Source: Kitasatospora sp044457565
GTDB lineage: Bacteria > Actinomycetota > Actinomycetes > Streptomycetales > Streptomycetaceae
Direction: 5' to 3'
Assembly (NCBI RefSeq): GCF_044457565.1
Contig: NZ_JBITGZ010000011.1
Span: 124,001-188,000, forward strand
Length of the DNA stretch: 64,000 nt
Shown: positions 1 through 8,360 of the stretch, one piece after another
How the letters are laid out: the number at the start of each line of letters is the position of its first letter
Position numbering within the stretch: position 1 is the stretch's first letter
Made by a program: the position numbers and the translations under genes
The notes under the pieces: model-generated
What the model saw: the letters and a program-made list of their open reading frames with translations, nothing else
Told to the model about the DNA's origin: nothing
Database searches by the model: none

Positions 1-187
1 CGGAGAAGACCTCCAGGTTGTCGGTGAAGTCGCAGGCCTGGGTGGTGCAGCCGGGGGTGAGGGCGGCGGGGTAGAAGTACACGATCACCTTGCGGCCGAG
101 GTGCTCGGCAAGGGACACCTGCTTGCCGTCGGCGTCGGGCAGGGTGAAGGCAGGCGCGGTGTCTCCGGCCTGGAGGCGCTCGCTCAC
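1..187 (-). CDS. bcp: Peroxiredoxin Bcp (thiol peroxidase), 5' part only
   Basis: The 62 visible codons give the N-terminus of a BCP/PrxQ-type peroxiredoxin, which reduces peroxides with thioredoxin-derived electrons in the cytoplasm. The start is GTG, preceded at 7 bases by a clear GAGGAGAG ribosome site. The protein opens with a GDTAPAFTLPDADG stretch typical of the fold and reaches the active-site block FYPAALTPGCTTQACDF. The first Cys there is the peroxidatic residue and the second, five residues on, fits the resolving Cys of this subfamily. The gene runs off the left edge, so the C-terminal half is missing from the window and not necessarily from the genome. It is divergent from the DUF3618 gene. 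Family assignment is firm. Confidence 0.93.
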   Translation of the reverse strand, partial: MSERLQAGDTAPAFTLPDADGKQVSLAEHLGRKVIVYFYPAALTPGCTTQACDFTDNLEVFS

Positions 188-310
188 GGTGGATCTCTCC
201 TCGTGCTGGACGGGTGGTCGTGCCACGGCAAACTTACCCCTGTTGGTGGGTGGGGCCGCGCGTGCGTGCCAGCCAGCTGACAAACTGGGTCAGTCGCACA
301 GGACAACATC

Positions 311-667
311 GTGAATGGGGTGGCCCTAGTGGGCGAGGCGAGTACGAAGGACAAGGCGCGGACGACCGCCCAGATCGAGGCGGACATCGCCCGGACCCGC
401 ACCCAGCTGGCGTCCACCCTGGACGAGCTGGCGGTGCGTGTCCATCCGACGACGATCGCTGCCCAGGTGAAGGCGAAGGCGCTGGCCTCGGTCGAGCAGA
501 AGGCCGGCCGGGCGTACGTGGCGGCGAGCGGGGCCGTCGAGCGGGCGAAGGCGCAGTTCGTGGACGAGAAGGGCCGGCCGCGTAAGGAGCGGATCGTCCC
601 GGTGGCGTTGGTGGGTGCCGGTGTGGTGCTGCTGGTGGCTTCGGCGCGTCGGCGTCGGAAGGGCTGA
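311..667 (+). CDS. DUF3618 family membrane-associated protein
   Basis: A 118-residue protein of the DUF3618 family common in actinobacteria. It has the characteristic opening of about 45 residues (AQIEADIARTRTQLASTLDE followed by L-x-x-RVHP), which predicts an amphipathic helix, then an Ala/Lys-rich helix. One hydrophobic segment (about residues 98-112, VPVALVGAGVVLLVAS) is followed by a basic tail RRRRKG, so it is probably tail-anchored with the helix in the cytoplasm. The function of the family is unknown. GTG codons at 311, 320 and 329 could all start it and no strong ribosome site decides. It lies between bcp and a GroES-like gene, and a hairpin ending in TTT follows it. Confidence 0.85.
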   Translation: MNGVALVGEASTKDKARTTAQIEADIARTRTQLASTLDELAVRVHPTTIAAQVKAKALASVEQKAGRAYVAASGAVERAKAQFVDEKGRPRKERIVPVALVGAGVVLLVASARRRRKG

Positions 668-696
668 GCAGGGCTGACCTGCCTCCCGCGGGGGCC

Positions 697-732
697 GGGC
701 CGGGTGCGTCGGACGGACGCGCCCGGCCCTTT
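697..732 (+). terminator. Probable intrinsic terminator after the DUF3618 gene
   Basis: A 14-bp stem with one G-U wobble (697-710 with 716-729) closes a 5-base loop and is followed by TTT. It sits 30 bases after the DUF3618 stop, the expected place for a terminator. Confidence 0.75.
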
Positions 733-806
733 CCGTCTCCCGGTTCAGCGGCACGTCGTGCCGGGCCAGGGTCACGTCGCGGTGCCGGGGCGGGTACGGT
801 CGGGGC

Positions 807-1196
807 GTGAGTACCAACGAGGAGCGGACCCCGCAGCACGATCAGCACGACCACCCCCGGCACGACCGGCTGGGCGAGAAGCTGCCGATCAAGATGCTGC
901 ATGACCGGGTCCTGGTGAAGACCGAGGGCAGCGAGGGCGAGCGGCGCTCGACCGGCGGAATTCTCATCCCGGCCACGGCGGAGCTTTCGAAGCGCTGTAC
1001 GTGGGCGGAGGCGGTGGCCGTGGGCCAGAGCGTGCGCTCGGTGGAGCCCGGTGACCGGGTGCTGTACGACCCGGAGGACAAGCTGGAGGTCGAGGTGCGC
1101 GGCGCGACGTACGTGCTGCTGCGCGAGCGTGATCTGCACGCGGTGGCGGCGATGCGCTTCGGTGATGCGGAGGGTTCGACCGGCCTGTACCTGTGA
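807..1196 (+). CDS. GroES-like co-chaperonin (Cpn10 fold)
   Basis: A 129-residue GroES-family protein. The Cpn10 domain starts near residue 29 (LPIKMLHDRVLVK) after a His/Asp-rich extension of about 28 residues that classical GroES lacks. The mobile-loop region is present as ERRSTGGILIPATA, and the roof and C-terminal strands follow (VEPGDRVLYDP, LLRERDLHAV). It is not next to a groEL gene, and streptomycetes have a groES-groEL operon elsewhere, so this is probably a divergent second copy. Whether it caps GroEL or has another partner cannot be told from sequence. Start GTG at 807. A long hairpin follows the stop. Confidence 0.85.
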   Translation: MSTNEERTPQHDQHDHPRHDRLGEKLPIKMLHDRVLVKTEGSEGERRSTGGILIPATAELSKRCTWAEAVAVGQSVRSVEPGDRVLYDPEDKLEVEVRGATYVLLRERDLHAVAAMRFGDAEGSTGLYL

Positions 1197-1244
1197 GTCC
1201 TTCCCGGTGTGTGTCTTTCCCGGTGAGTTCTGCTCGCCGGGTTC

Positions 1245-1283
1245 GGTGCCGCCCCTGGCCGTGCGCGGTCCGGGGGCGGCACC
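1245..1283 (+). terminator. Probable terminator after the GroES-like gene
   Basis: A 14-bp stem with one wobble pair (1245-1258 with 1270-1283) lies about 50 bases after the GroES-like stop and before the winged-helix gene. Confidence 0.65.
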
Positions 1284-1350
1284 GCCGCCGTTCTGCGCTG
1301 TTCGCGCGTTCGGAGGTCCGGGCGGGGGGCTGCGGCATAGGGTCGCCGGT

Positions 1351-2553
1351 ATGAGCAGCCGCCTTCCCCGGATCAGTGACGAGCAGCGCCGTGCCCTGGT
1401 GGGGCGGCGCCACCTGCTGGTGCCCGCGTGCCGTGCCGCGACGGTGGAGGAGGTGGCGGACGCGGTGGTCGGGCTGCATGCGACGGATGCCGCGACGGTG
1501 TACCTGTCGGCGTGCGCGCGGCTGGCGGAGCCTTCGGCGGCGGAGGTGGAGCGGGCGTTGTACGAGGACGTGACGCTGGTGAAGCTGCTCTCGATGCGGC
1601 GGACGATCTTCGCGGTGACCGAGGGCTTCGCGCCGTTCGTGAGTTCCTCCACGGCCAGGGCCATCGCGGCCAAGGAGCGGGCGACGCTGGTCAAGCACCT
1701 GGGGCAGTTCGCGCAGGGCTGGGACGAGGCTCGGTTGGCGCGGACCGAGCGGGAGGTGCTGGCGGCGCTGGGGGAGCGGGGTGAGGCGACGACGGGTGAG
1801 CTCGCCGAGGCGGTGCCGGCGTTGCGCGAGACGATGCTGATGGCGCAGGGCAAGCCGTACGAGGCGAAGCAGAGCGTGGGGAGCCGGTTGCTGCGGCTGC
1901 TGGCTTCGGACGGGCATGTGCGGCGGTGCCGGCCGCGGGGGTCGTGGCTGAGTACGAGCTATCCGTGGGCGTTGGTGCCGCAGTGGCCGGACCTGCCGGT
2001 GCGGGAGGCGAAGGCGGAGGTGGCGCGGCGGTGGTTGGCCGGGTACGGGCCGGCCACGGTGGAGGACCTGAAGTGGTGGACGGGCTGGACGCTGGGCGAC
2101 ACGCGTAAGGCGCTGGCCGATGTCGGTGTGCGTGAGGTGGAGCTGGAGGCCGGTCCGGGGGTGGCGTTGCCCGTGGGCGGTGATGCTGACGGTGACGAGG
2201 ATCTGGACGGGGGCGCGCCGGGGGCCGGTGAGCCGTGGGCGGCGTTGCTGCCGGCGCTGGACCCGACGGTGATGGGTTGGCGGGGGCGGGACTGGTACCT
2301 GCGTCCGGAGGATGTGCCGCTGCTCTTCGACCGGGCGGGCAATGCCGGGCCGACGGTGTGGTGGAACGGCCGGGTGGTGGGTGGTTGGGCGCAGCGGGCG
2401 GACGGTGAGGTGGTGTGGCGGCTGTTCGTGGATGTGGGGGCGCAGGCGGTGGCCGCGGTGGAGGCGGAGGCTGCGCGGTTGGCGGGGTGGCTGGGGGCGG
2501 TGCGGGTGACGCCGCGGTTCCGTACGCCGTTGGAGCGGGAGTTGACGGCCTAG
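1351..2553 (+). CDS. Winged-helix DNA-binding protein (HTH_42 / YcaQ-AlkX superfamily)
   Basis: A 400-residue protein of the winged helix DNA-binding domain-containing family (PF06224), the superfamily of the YcaQ/AlkX DNA glycosylases. Supporting segments are the N-terminal VVGLHATDAATVYLSACARL with the LxMRRTIF element downstream, a central VGSRLLRLLASDGHVRR winged helix, and the C-terminal WYLRPEDVPLLFD and NGRVVGGWAQR blocks. Members of this branch are usually annotated only as DNA-binding proteins, and a glycosylase role is possible but not shown. The ATG at 1351 is chosen because it opens the conserved domain. The reading frame stays open upstream, but that part looks non-coding. Its stop codon overlaps that of the convergent PBP gene in a CTAG. 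Confidence 0.85.
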   Translation: MSSRLPRISDEQRRALVGRRHLLVPACRAATVEEVADAVVGLHATDAATVYLSACARLAEPSAAEVERALYEDVTLVKLLSMRRTIFAVTEGFAPFVSSSTARAIAAKERATLVKHLGQFAQGWDEARLARTEREVLAALGERGEATTGELAEAVPALRETMLMAQGKPYEAKQSVGSRLLRLLASDGHVRRCRPRGSWLSTSYPWALVPQWPDLPVREAKAEVARRWLAGYGPATVEDLKWWTGWTLGDTRKALADVGVREVELEAGPGVALPVGGDADGDEDLDGGAPGAGEPWAALLPALDPTVMGWRGRDWYLRPEDVPLLFDRAGNAGPTVWWNGRVVGGWAQRADGEVVWRLFVDVGAQAVAAVEAEAARLAGWLGAVRVTPRFRTPLERELTA

Positions 2554-5156
2554 GGCGCCGGGTGGGTGGCCGTCCTGTGCCCGGTGGGTCCGGTCAGCCG
2601 GGTGGTGCGCTGGCGGCGGTGGGGGGTCGGTCGGTGGCTGTCGGGGGCGGGCCTGGGCGGGGAGGTGGCTGCGGGTGTGGGGGCGGGTGCCCGGGTGGTT
2701 TCGGGTGCGGGTGTGGGCTGGGTGGGCCGCGCCGGGGCGGGTGGGGGCGGTGAGCTGGGTGGTGCGGAGGGTTGTGGTGCGGGGGCGGCCGGCGGGGTGG
2801 GGGTCGGGTCGGCGGTGGTGGCGGTGGGGCGGACGGGTGTGGGCTGGCCGGGCCGGGTGGGGGAGCCGGGGCGGGTGCGGGTGGGTCTGGCGGTGGGGCG
2901 CTGCCTGACGGTGTTGCCCCGGCTGGGTTGGAGGTCGAAGCGCCGGACGGGGGTGCCGTCCAGGGCGTCCCGCATGTAGGCGGTCCAGATCTCGGTGGGG
3001 AAGGTGCCGCCGTTGACGCGGGTGAGGCCGGCGGTGCCGTTCAGCGGTTCCTTGGCGTGGGTCTTCGGGTTCTCGCGGAACAGGCCTACGGTGGTGGCGA
3101 GTTCGGGGGTGTAGCCGGCGAACCAGGCGGCGAGGTCGGAGTCGGTGGTGCCGGTCTTGCCGGCGGCGGGGCGGCCGAGTTCGAGGGCGGCGGCGCCGGT
3201 GCCGGCGGGGCTGACGACCTGCCGAAGGACGTCGGTGACGGCGTCGGCGGTGCCCCGGTCGAGGGCGGTTCTGGCGGGGTGGTCGGGCAGTTCGGGGGGG
3301 TCGGCGTGGCCGGGGCGTTCCAGTTTGAGGACGGCCCAGGGGGTGCGGGCCTGGCCGTGAGCGGCGAGGGCGGCGTAGGCGGCGGCGAGGTCGAGGGCGC
3401 TGGGGGTGGCGGTGCCGAGTGCCATGGAGGTGTTGGCGGGGTCCATGCCCGGGGTGTTGTCGGGGAGGCCGAGGCGGAGGGCGGTCTGCCGGACGTCGTC
3501 GAGTCCGGCGTCGACGCCCAGTTGCGCGTACACGGAGTTGACGGACTTGACCATCGCCTCGCGCAGGGTGATCGGCCCGAAGTCGTCGTCGTCCTCGTTG
3601 GGTGGTGCGTAGGGGGTGGGGCCGCCGACGACGGGTCGTTCGCTGGTGCCGTCGTAGACGGTCTCGGTGGTGATCGGGAGGTCGTCCTCGGTGGTGTGGC
3701 CGTCGGTGAGGGCAGCTGCGAGGTCGAAGGGTTTGAAGGTGGAGCCGATCTGGTTGTCCTGGCGCAGGGCGTCGTTGTAGGGCTGCCGGGCGTAGTCGGG
3801 GCCGCCGTACGCGGCGACGATGCGGCCGGTGGCGGGTTCGACGGAGGCGCCGGCGACGCGGACGTCGGTGTCGGTGGCGGGGCGGGCCTTGGGGTCGAGT
3901 TCGGCGGTCAGCTCCTGTTGGACGGCGGCGGCGAAGGCGTCCTGGCGGTCCTTCTCGAAGGTGGTGGTGATCCGCCAGCCGCCTGCTCGCAGGGCGGTGG
4001 CGTCGATGGCGCCGGTGTTGGCGAGGTAGCGGTCGGCGATGTCGACGAGGTAGCCGGCCTGGCCGCTCAGGCCGGTGACGGGCTTCGGGTCGACGGGTTC
4101 GGGGAAGGTGGTGCCGGCGCGGGTGGCGGGGTCGAGGAAGCCGAGGGTGACCATGCCGTCGAGGACGTAGTTCCAGCGGGCGAGGGCCTTGGCGCGGTTG
4201 GCGGGGGTGGTGTTCTTGACGTCGTAGGCGCTGGGGGCCTGGAGCAGGGCGGCCAGGTAGGCGCTCTGGGCGGTGTCGAGCTGGGAGACGTCGATGTTGA
4301 AGTAGGCGTGGGCGGCGCTCTGGATGCCGTAGGCGTTGCGGCCGAAGTAGCTGGTGTTGAGGTAGCCGGCGAGGATCTCGTCCTTGCTGCGCCGCTGGTC
4401 GACCTTGAGGGCGATGAAGAGTTCCTTGACCTTGCGGGAGACGGTCTGGTCCTGGGTCAGGTAGTAGTTCTTCACGTACTGCTGGGTGATGGTGGAGCCG
4501 CCCTGGGTGCCCTTGCCGGTGAGGGTGTTCCAGCCGGCCCGGGCCATGCCGGTGAGGTCGACGCCGGTGTTCTGGTAGAAGGAGCGGTCCTCGGCCGAGA
4601 CGGTGGCGTGCCGGGTGTCCAGGGGGATCTGCTCGATCGGGACGTCGCTGCGGTTGACGGCGCCGGTGCGGGCGATCTCGGTGGTGCCGTCGGCGTAGTA
4701 GTAGATGTTGTTCTGGGCGACGGCGTGGGCATTGGGGTCGGGCACCGGGACGATCAGGTAGAGCGTGGCGAAGGCGGCCACGCCGAGCAGGAGCAGGCCG
4801 GCCAGGGCGCCGAGGGTGACCCGCCTGGTGGGGAGGGCGCGGCGCCGGGGCGGCCGGGCATGGCGGCGGGCGGCGCGTTCGGTACGGGCGGTGCGACGGT
4901 GGTCGCCGCGGGTGTGGCGGGCGTCCGTGGCACCTGTCGTGCTCGGCGCGCCTGTGGCACCTGTGGCACCTGCGGTACCCGGGGGTGTCGGGGCGCTTCG
5001 GGCGTTGGGTGCGGTGCGCGCGCGGGAGGCTGCTCGGCCACGGGGCGACGTCCGGGCGCCGGGCATGGCCGGGGTGGCGGGCGCGGTCCGGCCGGGGGAC
5101 GTCGTCCGAGTGGGTGGCGCTGGTCTGGCGGGCTGGTCGGGTGGCTCCTGACTCAT
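2550..5156 (-). CDS. Class A penicillin-binding protein (bifunctional transglycosylase/transpeptidase)
   Basis: An 868-residue peptidoglycan synthase. Residues 1-112 form a Pro/Ala/Arg-rich cytoplasmic tail, 113-137 a membrane anchor. A GT51 glycosyltransferase domain follows, with the catalytic Glu in SAEDRSFY (Glu189) and the GGSTITQQ motif at 219-226. The transpeptidase domain has the active-site Ser472 in STFK, SVN at 538-540 and KTG at 667-669, so both activities should be intact. From about residue 730 it ends in a long Pro/Thr/Arg-rich tail outside the membrane. No ribosome site precedes the ATG, but CATAAT lies exactly 6 bases before it, so the mRNA is probably leaderless. A paralogue with the same domains is at 34542-36914. 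Confidence 0.95.
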   Translation of the reverse strand: MSQEPPDQPARPAPPTRTTSPGRTAPATPAMPGARTSPRGRAASRARTAPNARSAPTPPGTAGATGATGAPSTTGATDARHTRGDHRRTARTERAARRHARPPRRRALPTRRVTLGALAGLLLLGVAAFATLYLIVPVPDPNAHAVAQNNIYYYADGTTEIARTGAVNRSDVPIEQIPLDTRHATVSAEDRSFYQNTGVDLTGMARAGWNTLTGKGTQGGSTITQQYVKNYYLTQDQTVSRKVKELFIALKVDQRRSKDEILAGYLNTSYFGRNAYGIQSAAHAYFNIDVSQLDTAQSAYLAALLQAPSAYDVKNTTPANRAKALARWNYVLDGMVTLGFLDPATRAGTTFPEPVDPKPVTGLSGQAGYLVDIADRYLANTGAIDATALRAGGWRITTTFEKDRQDAFAAAVQQELTAELDPKARPATDTDVRVAGASVEPATGRIVAAYGGPDYARQPYNDALRQDNQIGSTFKPFDLAAALTDGHTTEDDLPITTETVYDGTSERPVVGGPTPYAPPNEDDDDFGPITLREAMVKSVNSVYAQLGVDAGLDDVRQTALRLGLPDNTPGMDPANTSMALGTATPSALDLAAAYAALAAHGQARTPWAVLKLERPGHADPPELPDHPARTALDRGTADAVTDVLRQVVSPAGTGAAALELGRPAAGKTGTTDSDLAAWFAGYTPELATTVGLFRENPKTHAKEPLNGTAGLTRVNGGTFPTEIWTAYMRDALDGTPVRRFDLQPSRGNTVRQRPTARPTRTRPGSPTRPGQPTPVRPTATTADPTPTPPAAPAPQPSAPPSSPPPPAPARPTQPTPAPETTRAPAPTPAATSPPRPAPDSHRPTPHRRQRTTRLTGPTGHRTATHPAP

Positions 5157-5162
5157 GGGGTG

Positions 5163-5168
5163 ATTATG
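5163..5168 (-). promoter_or_regulatory. Candidate -10 element of a leaderless PBP transcript
   Basis: On the minus strand CATAAT ends 6 bases before the A of the PBP start codon. This is the spacing of a sigma-70-type -10 box to a transcription start at the ATG itself. There is no purine-rich ribosome site between them. No convincing -35 hexamer was seen. Confidence 0.5.
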
Positions 5169-5408
5169 GGTGATTTGACACTGAATCAGGTGTTTTTGCT
5201 GCACGGCGAGCGCGGCAAATACAGCTGCGTGCCGTGATCGGCGGCGGTACGGTGAAAGGTGAAAACCGCACAGTGCAGCAGGTTGCCGCAGCCCCGCCCG
5301 CCGCCCGGTCACCCCCGGGGTCCGGCCGGTCGGAGCCGATCCGGCGTGCGTGCGCGCGGATCGGGTAACCCGCCTCTCCGTTCCAGAATATGTCGACAAG
5401 GAGACAAT

Positions 5409-6269
5409 ATGCCCGCATCGGCGCAGCTCGGACCACCGAGGCCGCCCGCGGCACTCCCCGGCGGAAGGCCCGGGCTCTACCTCGCCATCGCCCGCGGCGC
5501 CTTCCGCCGCTACTCCACCTACCGCGCCGCCACCCTGGCCGGCGCCTTCACCAACACGGTGTTCGGCTTCATCCTGGCCTACACCTTCCTCGCCCTCTGG
5601 CAGGCCAGGCCCGGCCTCGGCGGCTACGACGTGGGCCAGGCCGTCAGCTACATCTGGGTCAGCCAGGGCCTGTTGGTCACCGTCGCCGTCTGGGGCGGCG
5701 GCTTCCAGGACGACGTCCAGGAGCGCTTCCGCAGTGGCGACATCGCCATCGACCTCTACCGCCCGGTCGACTTCCAGGGCTGGTGGTTGGCTTCCGACCT
5801 GGGCCGGGCCGCGTTCCACCTGCTGGCCAGGGGCGTGGCGCCGATGATCGCCGGAGTGCTGGCGTTCGACATCCGGCTGCCGCACCACGCGCTCGTCTGG
5901 GGGGAGTTCCTGCTCTCGGTGCTACTCGCGGTGGTGGTCAGCTTCGGGCTGCGCTACCTGGTCTCGCTCACGGGCTTCTGGCTGCACGACTCCGAGGGGG
6001 TGCGCTCGGTGATGATGGTGGTGGCGATGTTCTTCTCCGGGATGCTGCTGCCGATCGCCCTCTTCCCCGGGCCGCTGGGCTCGCTGGCTCCGATGCTGCC
6101 GTGGGCCGCGCTGGTCCAGGTGCCGACCGATGTCTTCCTGGAGCGGCGGACCGGTCTCGGCCTGCTCGGCGCGCTCGGGTTCCAGGCGGCGTGGGCCGTG
6201 CTCCTGCTGGCCGCGGGCCGGCTGGTCCAGCTGTTCGCGACCCGCAAGGTGGTGGTCCAGGGTGGCTGA
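5409..6269 (+). CDS. ABC-2 family transporter permease (first of two)
   Basis: A 286-residue integral membrane protein of the ABC-2 type (ABC2_membrane_6-like), with about six hydrophobic segments. Typical elements are the opening STYRAATLAGAFTNTVFGF, the FRSGDIAIDLYRPVDFQ loop and the C-terminal LFATRKVVVQGG. It starts at ATG 5409, 5 bases after an AAGGAGA ribosome site. Its last 8 bases overlap the start of the second permease, a sign of translational coupling. With that permease and the ATPase at 7248 it should form a heteromeric exporter. In this family the substrate is unknown, and the sequence gives no clue. Confidence 0.9.
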   Translation: MPASAQLGPPRPPAALPGGRPGLYLAIARGAFRRYSTYRAATLAGAFTNTVFGFILAYTFLALWQARPGLGGYDVGQAVSYIWVSQGLLVTVAVWGGGFQDDVQERFRSGDIAIDLYRPVDFQGWWLASDLGRAAFHLLARGVAPMIAGVLAFDIRLPHHALVWGEFLLSVLLAVVVSFGLRYLVSLTGFWLHDSEGVRSVMMVVAMFFSGMLLPIALFPGPLGSLAPMLPWAALVQVPTDVFLERRTGLGLLGALGFQAAWAVLLLAAGRLVQLFATRKVVVQGG

Positions 6270-7143
6270 TCCTTCGTCAAGATCCGGGGTGTCGGCCGGC
6301 GCCGAGCTGTCGTTCGGCGCCGACTCACTGCTCGGGCGAGCCCGCTGGGCGCTGCGGGCCTGGTGGCTGATGGCCGGTATGTGGACCCGGGCGATCATGT
6401 CCTACCGGGCCTCCTTCGTGCTGGTGCTCTGCGCCAACCTGCTGGTGACCTCGCTGGACTTCGTGGTGCTGGTGCTGATGTTCCAGCACACCGACGAGCT
6501 CGGCGGCTGGACGCTGCCCGAGATCGGCTTCCTGTACGGCACCTCGGCCTTCGCGCTGGGCGTGGCCAACCTCCTCGTCGGCAGCGTCGACTCGCTGGGG
6601 GAGCGGATCCGCAGCGGGACGCTCGACACCATGCTGATCCGGCCCGCTCCCGCGCTGGCCCAGGTCTGCGCGGAGCGGTTCTCGCTGCGCCGCCTCGGCC
6701 GGGTGTTCCAGGCCGTGGCCGTCCTGCTCTGGTCGCTCGTGGCGGTGGACGTCCACTGGACCTGGGACCGGGTGCTGCTGGTGCCCGTCCTGCTGGCCTG
6801 CGGGTCGGTCATCTTCGCGGCGCTCTTCATCGGCGGTGCGGCCCTCCAGTTCTGGTGGGGCGAGGCGAAGGAGCTCCAGAACTCCTTCACGTACGGCGGC
6901 GCGACGCTGCTGCACTACCCCCCGACCATCTTCGCCAAGGAACTCGTCGCCGGGGCCGTCTTCGGCGTACCGCTGGCCTTCGTCAACTGGCTGCCCGCGC
7001 TGCACGTCCTGGGCCGGCCGGACCCGATCGGGCTGCCCGCGGCCTTCCAGTTCGCCTCCCCGGTCGCCGCCGTGTTCAGCGCCTGGCTGGCCGGCCTCGC
7101 CTGGCGGGCGGGCTTGCGGGCGTACCGCGGCACCGGCAGCTGA
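6262..7143 (+). CDS. ABC-2 family transporter permease (second of two)
   Basis: A 293-residue partner permease with about six transmembrane segments. After a polar N-terminus of some 35 residues it has MSYRASFVLVLCANLLVTSL, an IRSGTLDTMLIRPAPALAQV loop equivalent to the one in the first permease, and a C-terminal AGLAWRAGLRAYRG. The GTG start at 6262 lies inside the end of the upstream gene, with 8 bases shared. Between its stop and the ATPase start are degenerate 12-base repeats (7139-7177). It probably pairs with the first permease around one ATPase dimer. Confidence 0.9.
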   Translation: MADPSSRSGVSAGAELSFGADSLLGRARWALRAWWLMAGMWTRAIMSYRASFVLVLCANLLVTSLDFVVLVLMFQHTDELGGWTLPEIGFLYGTSAFALGVANLLVGSVDSLGERIRSGTLDTMLIRPAPALAQVCAERFSLRRLGRVFQAVAVLLWSLVAVDVHWTWDRVLLVPVLLACGSVIFAALFIGGAALQFWWGEAKELQNSFTYGGATLLHYPPTIFAKELVAGAVFGVPLAFVNWLPALHVLGRPDPIGLPAAFQFASPVAAVFSAWLAGLAWRAGLRAYRGTGS

Positions 7144-7177
7144 ACCCACGGCTGAGCCCACGGCGGCTGAACCCATG
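7139..7177 (+). repeat. Degenerate 12-bp repeats between permease and ATPase genes
   Basis: Units GCTGAACCCACG, GCTGAGCCCACG and, after a GCG, GCTGAACCCATG start at 7139, 7151 and 7166. The first overlaps the permease stop codon. They look like slippage duplication and enlarge the gap to the ATPase gene to 104 bases. Confidence 0.6.
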
Positions 7178-7247
7178 GCAGCTGACCTCAAAGCGGTTGC
7201 CGTACAGGCAGATGACCTCGAACACGTTTCGGGAAAGGGCACTTCAG

Positions 7248-8207
7248 ATGGCACTGATCGAACTCGACGACGTCCGCCGCACCTTCACCGTCCGCGCCAG
7301 AACCGGCCGGCTGCGCCGCGAGAAGCGCGAGGTGCGCGCCGTGGACGGGCTGACCTTCGAGATCGGCGCCGGCGAGTGCGTCGGCTACATCGGCCCCAAC
7401 GGCGCCGGCAAGTCCACCACCATCAAGATGCTCACCGGGATCCTCGTCCCGTCCGCCGGGCGGCTACGGGTGGCCGGAGTCGACCCGGCCCGAGAACGCA
7501 CCACCCTCGCCCGCCGTATCGGCGTGGTCTTCGGGCAGCGCACCACCCTCTGGTGGGACCTGCCGCTGCGCGACTCCTACGAGCTCGCCCGGCGGATCTA
7601 CCGCATCCCGGACGGCCGCTACCGGGCCAACCTCGAACGCTGCGTGGAACTCCTGGACCTGGGCGCCCTGCTGGACACCCCGGTGCGCCAGCTCTCGCTC
7701 GGCCAGCGGATGCGCGGTGACCTCGCCGCCGCGCTGCTGCACGACCCGCAGGTGCTCTACCTGGACGAGCCGACCATCGGCCTGGACGTGGTCAGCAAGG
7801 GCCGGGTCCGGGAGTTCCTGCGCGAGGTCAACCGAGAGCAGGGCACCACGGTGCTGCTCACCACCCACGACCTGGTCGACATCGAGCAGCTCTGCGGCCG
7901 GGTGATGGTGATCGACCACGGCCGGGTGGTGTACGACGGCGGGCTGGAGGGTCTCCACACGGCGGGGATGAGCGAGCGCACCCTGGTGGTCGACCTGGCC
8001 GAGCCCGGGCCCGCGATCGAGGTGCCCGGCGCGCGGGTGGTCAAGGTGGAGGGTGCGCGCCAGTGGCTGGCCTTCCCCGCGCAGCAGAGCGCCGCGCCGA
8101 TCGTGGCCGCCGTCGCCGCGCGCTACCCGCTCCAGGACCTCTCGCTCCGCGAGCCGGCCATCGAGGACGTCATCGCCCGGATGTACGCGGAGGTCGCGAT
8201 CGGCTGA
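7248..8207 (+). CDS. ABC transporter ATP-binding protein
   Basis: A 319-residue ATPase. Walker A is GPNGAGKST, the signature region is LSLGQRMRGDLAAALL, Walker B LYLDEPTIGLD, and the switch His is in LLTTHDLVDIEQL. The signature has Q-R-M-R after LSLG, the form seen in ABC-2 exporters of this class rather than importers. A C-terminal extension of about 70 residues follows the nucleotide-binding core. Start ATG 7248 has AAAGGG 8 bases upstream. It energises the two permeases encoded just before it. The transported substrate is unknown. Confidence 0.92.
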   Translation: MALIELDDVRRTFTVRARTGRLRREKREVRAVDGLTFEIGAGECVGYIGPNGAGKSTTIKMLTGILVPSAGRLRVAGVDPARERTTLARRIGVVFGQRTTLWWDLPLRDSYELARRIYRIPDGRYRANLERCVELLDLGALLDTPVRQLSLGQRMRGDLAAALLHDPQVLYLDEPTIGLDVVSKGRVREFLREVNREQGTTVLLTTHDLVDIEQLCGRVMVIDHGRVVYDGGLEGLHTAGMSERTLVVDLAEPGPAIEVPGARVVKVEGARQWLAFPAQQSAAPIVAAVAARYPLQDLSLREPAIEDVIARMYAEVAIG

Positions 8208-8360
8208 CCCGTCGGGTCCGGTCCTACCCGGCCCGGATTGCCGGCTGCGGGGTGCCTGCCCGGCCGGCTGCGGCCTGCCGCGGCCGGTGGGCGCAGCGGC
8301 CCGGCGCGCGAAGGGGGGCGAGGAGGCCCGCGCGCGCCGGGCACGGGGCAGACTGGCGGA

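Noticed and set aside
2772..5237. Long open frame on the plus strand opposite the PBP gene
   Set aside because: It is Gly/Val-rich low-complexity translation of the antisense of a GC-rich gene; the minus-strand PBP has all family motifs.
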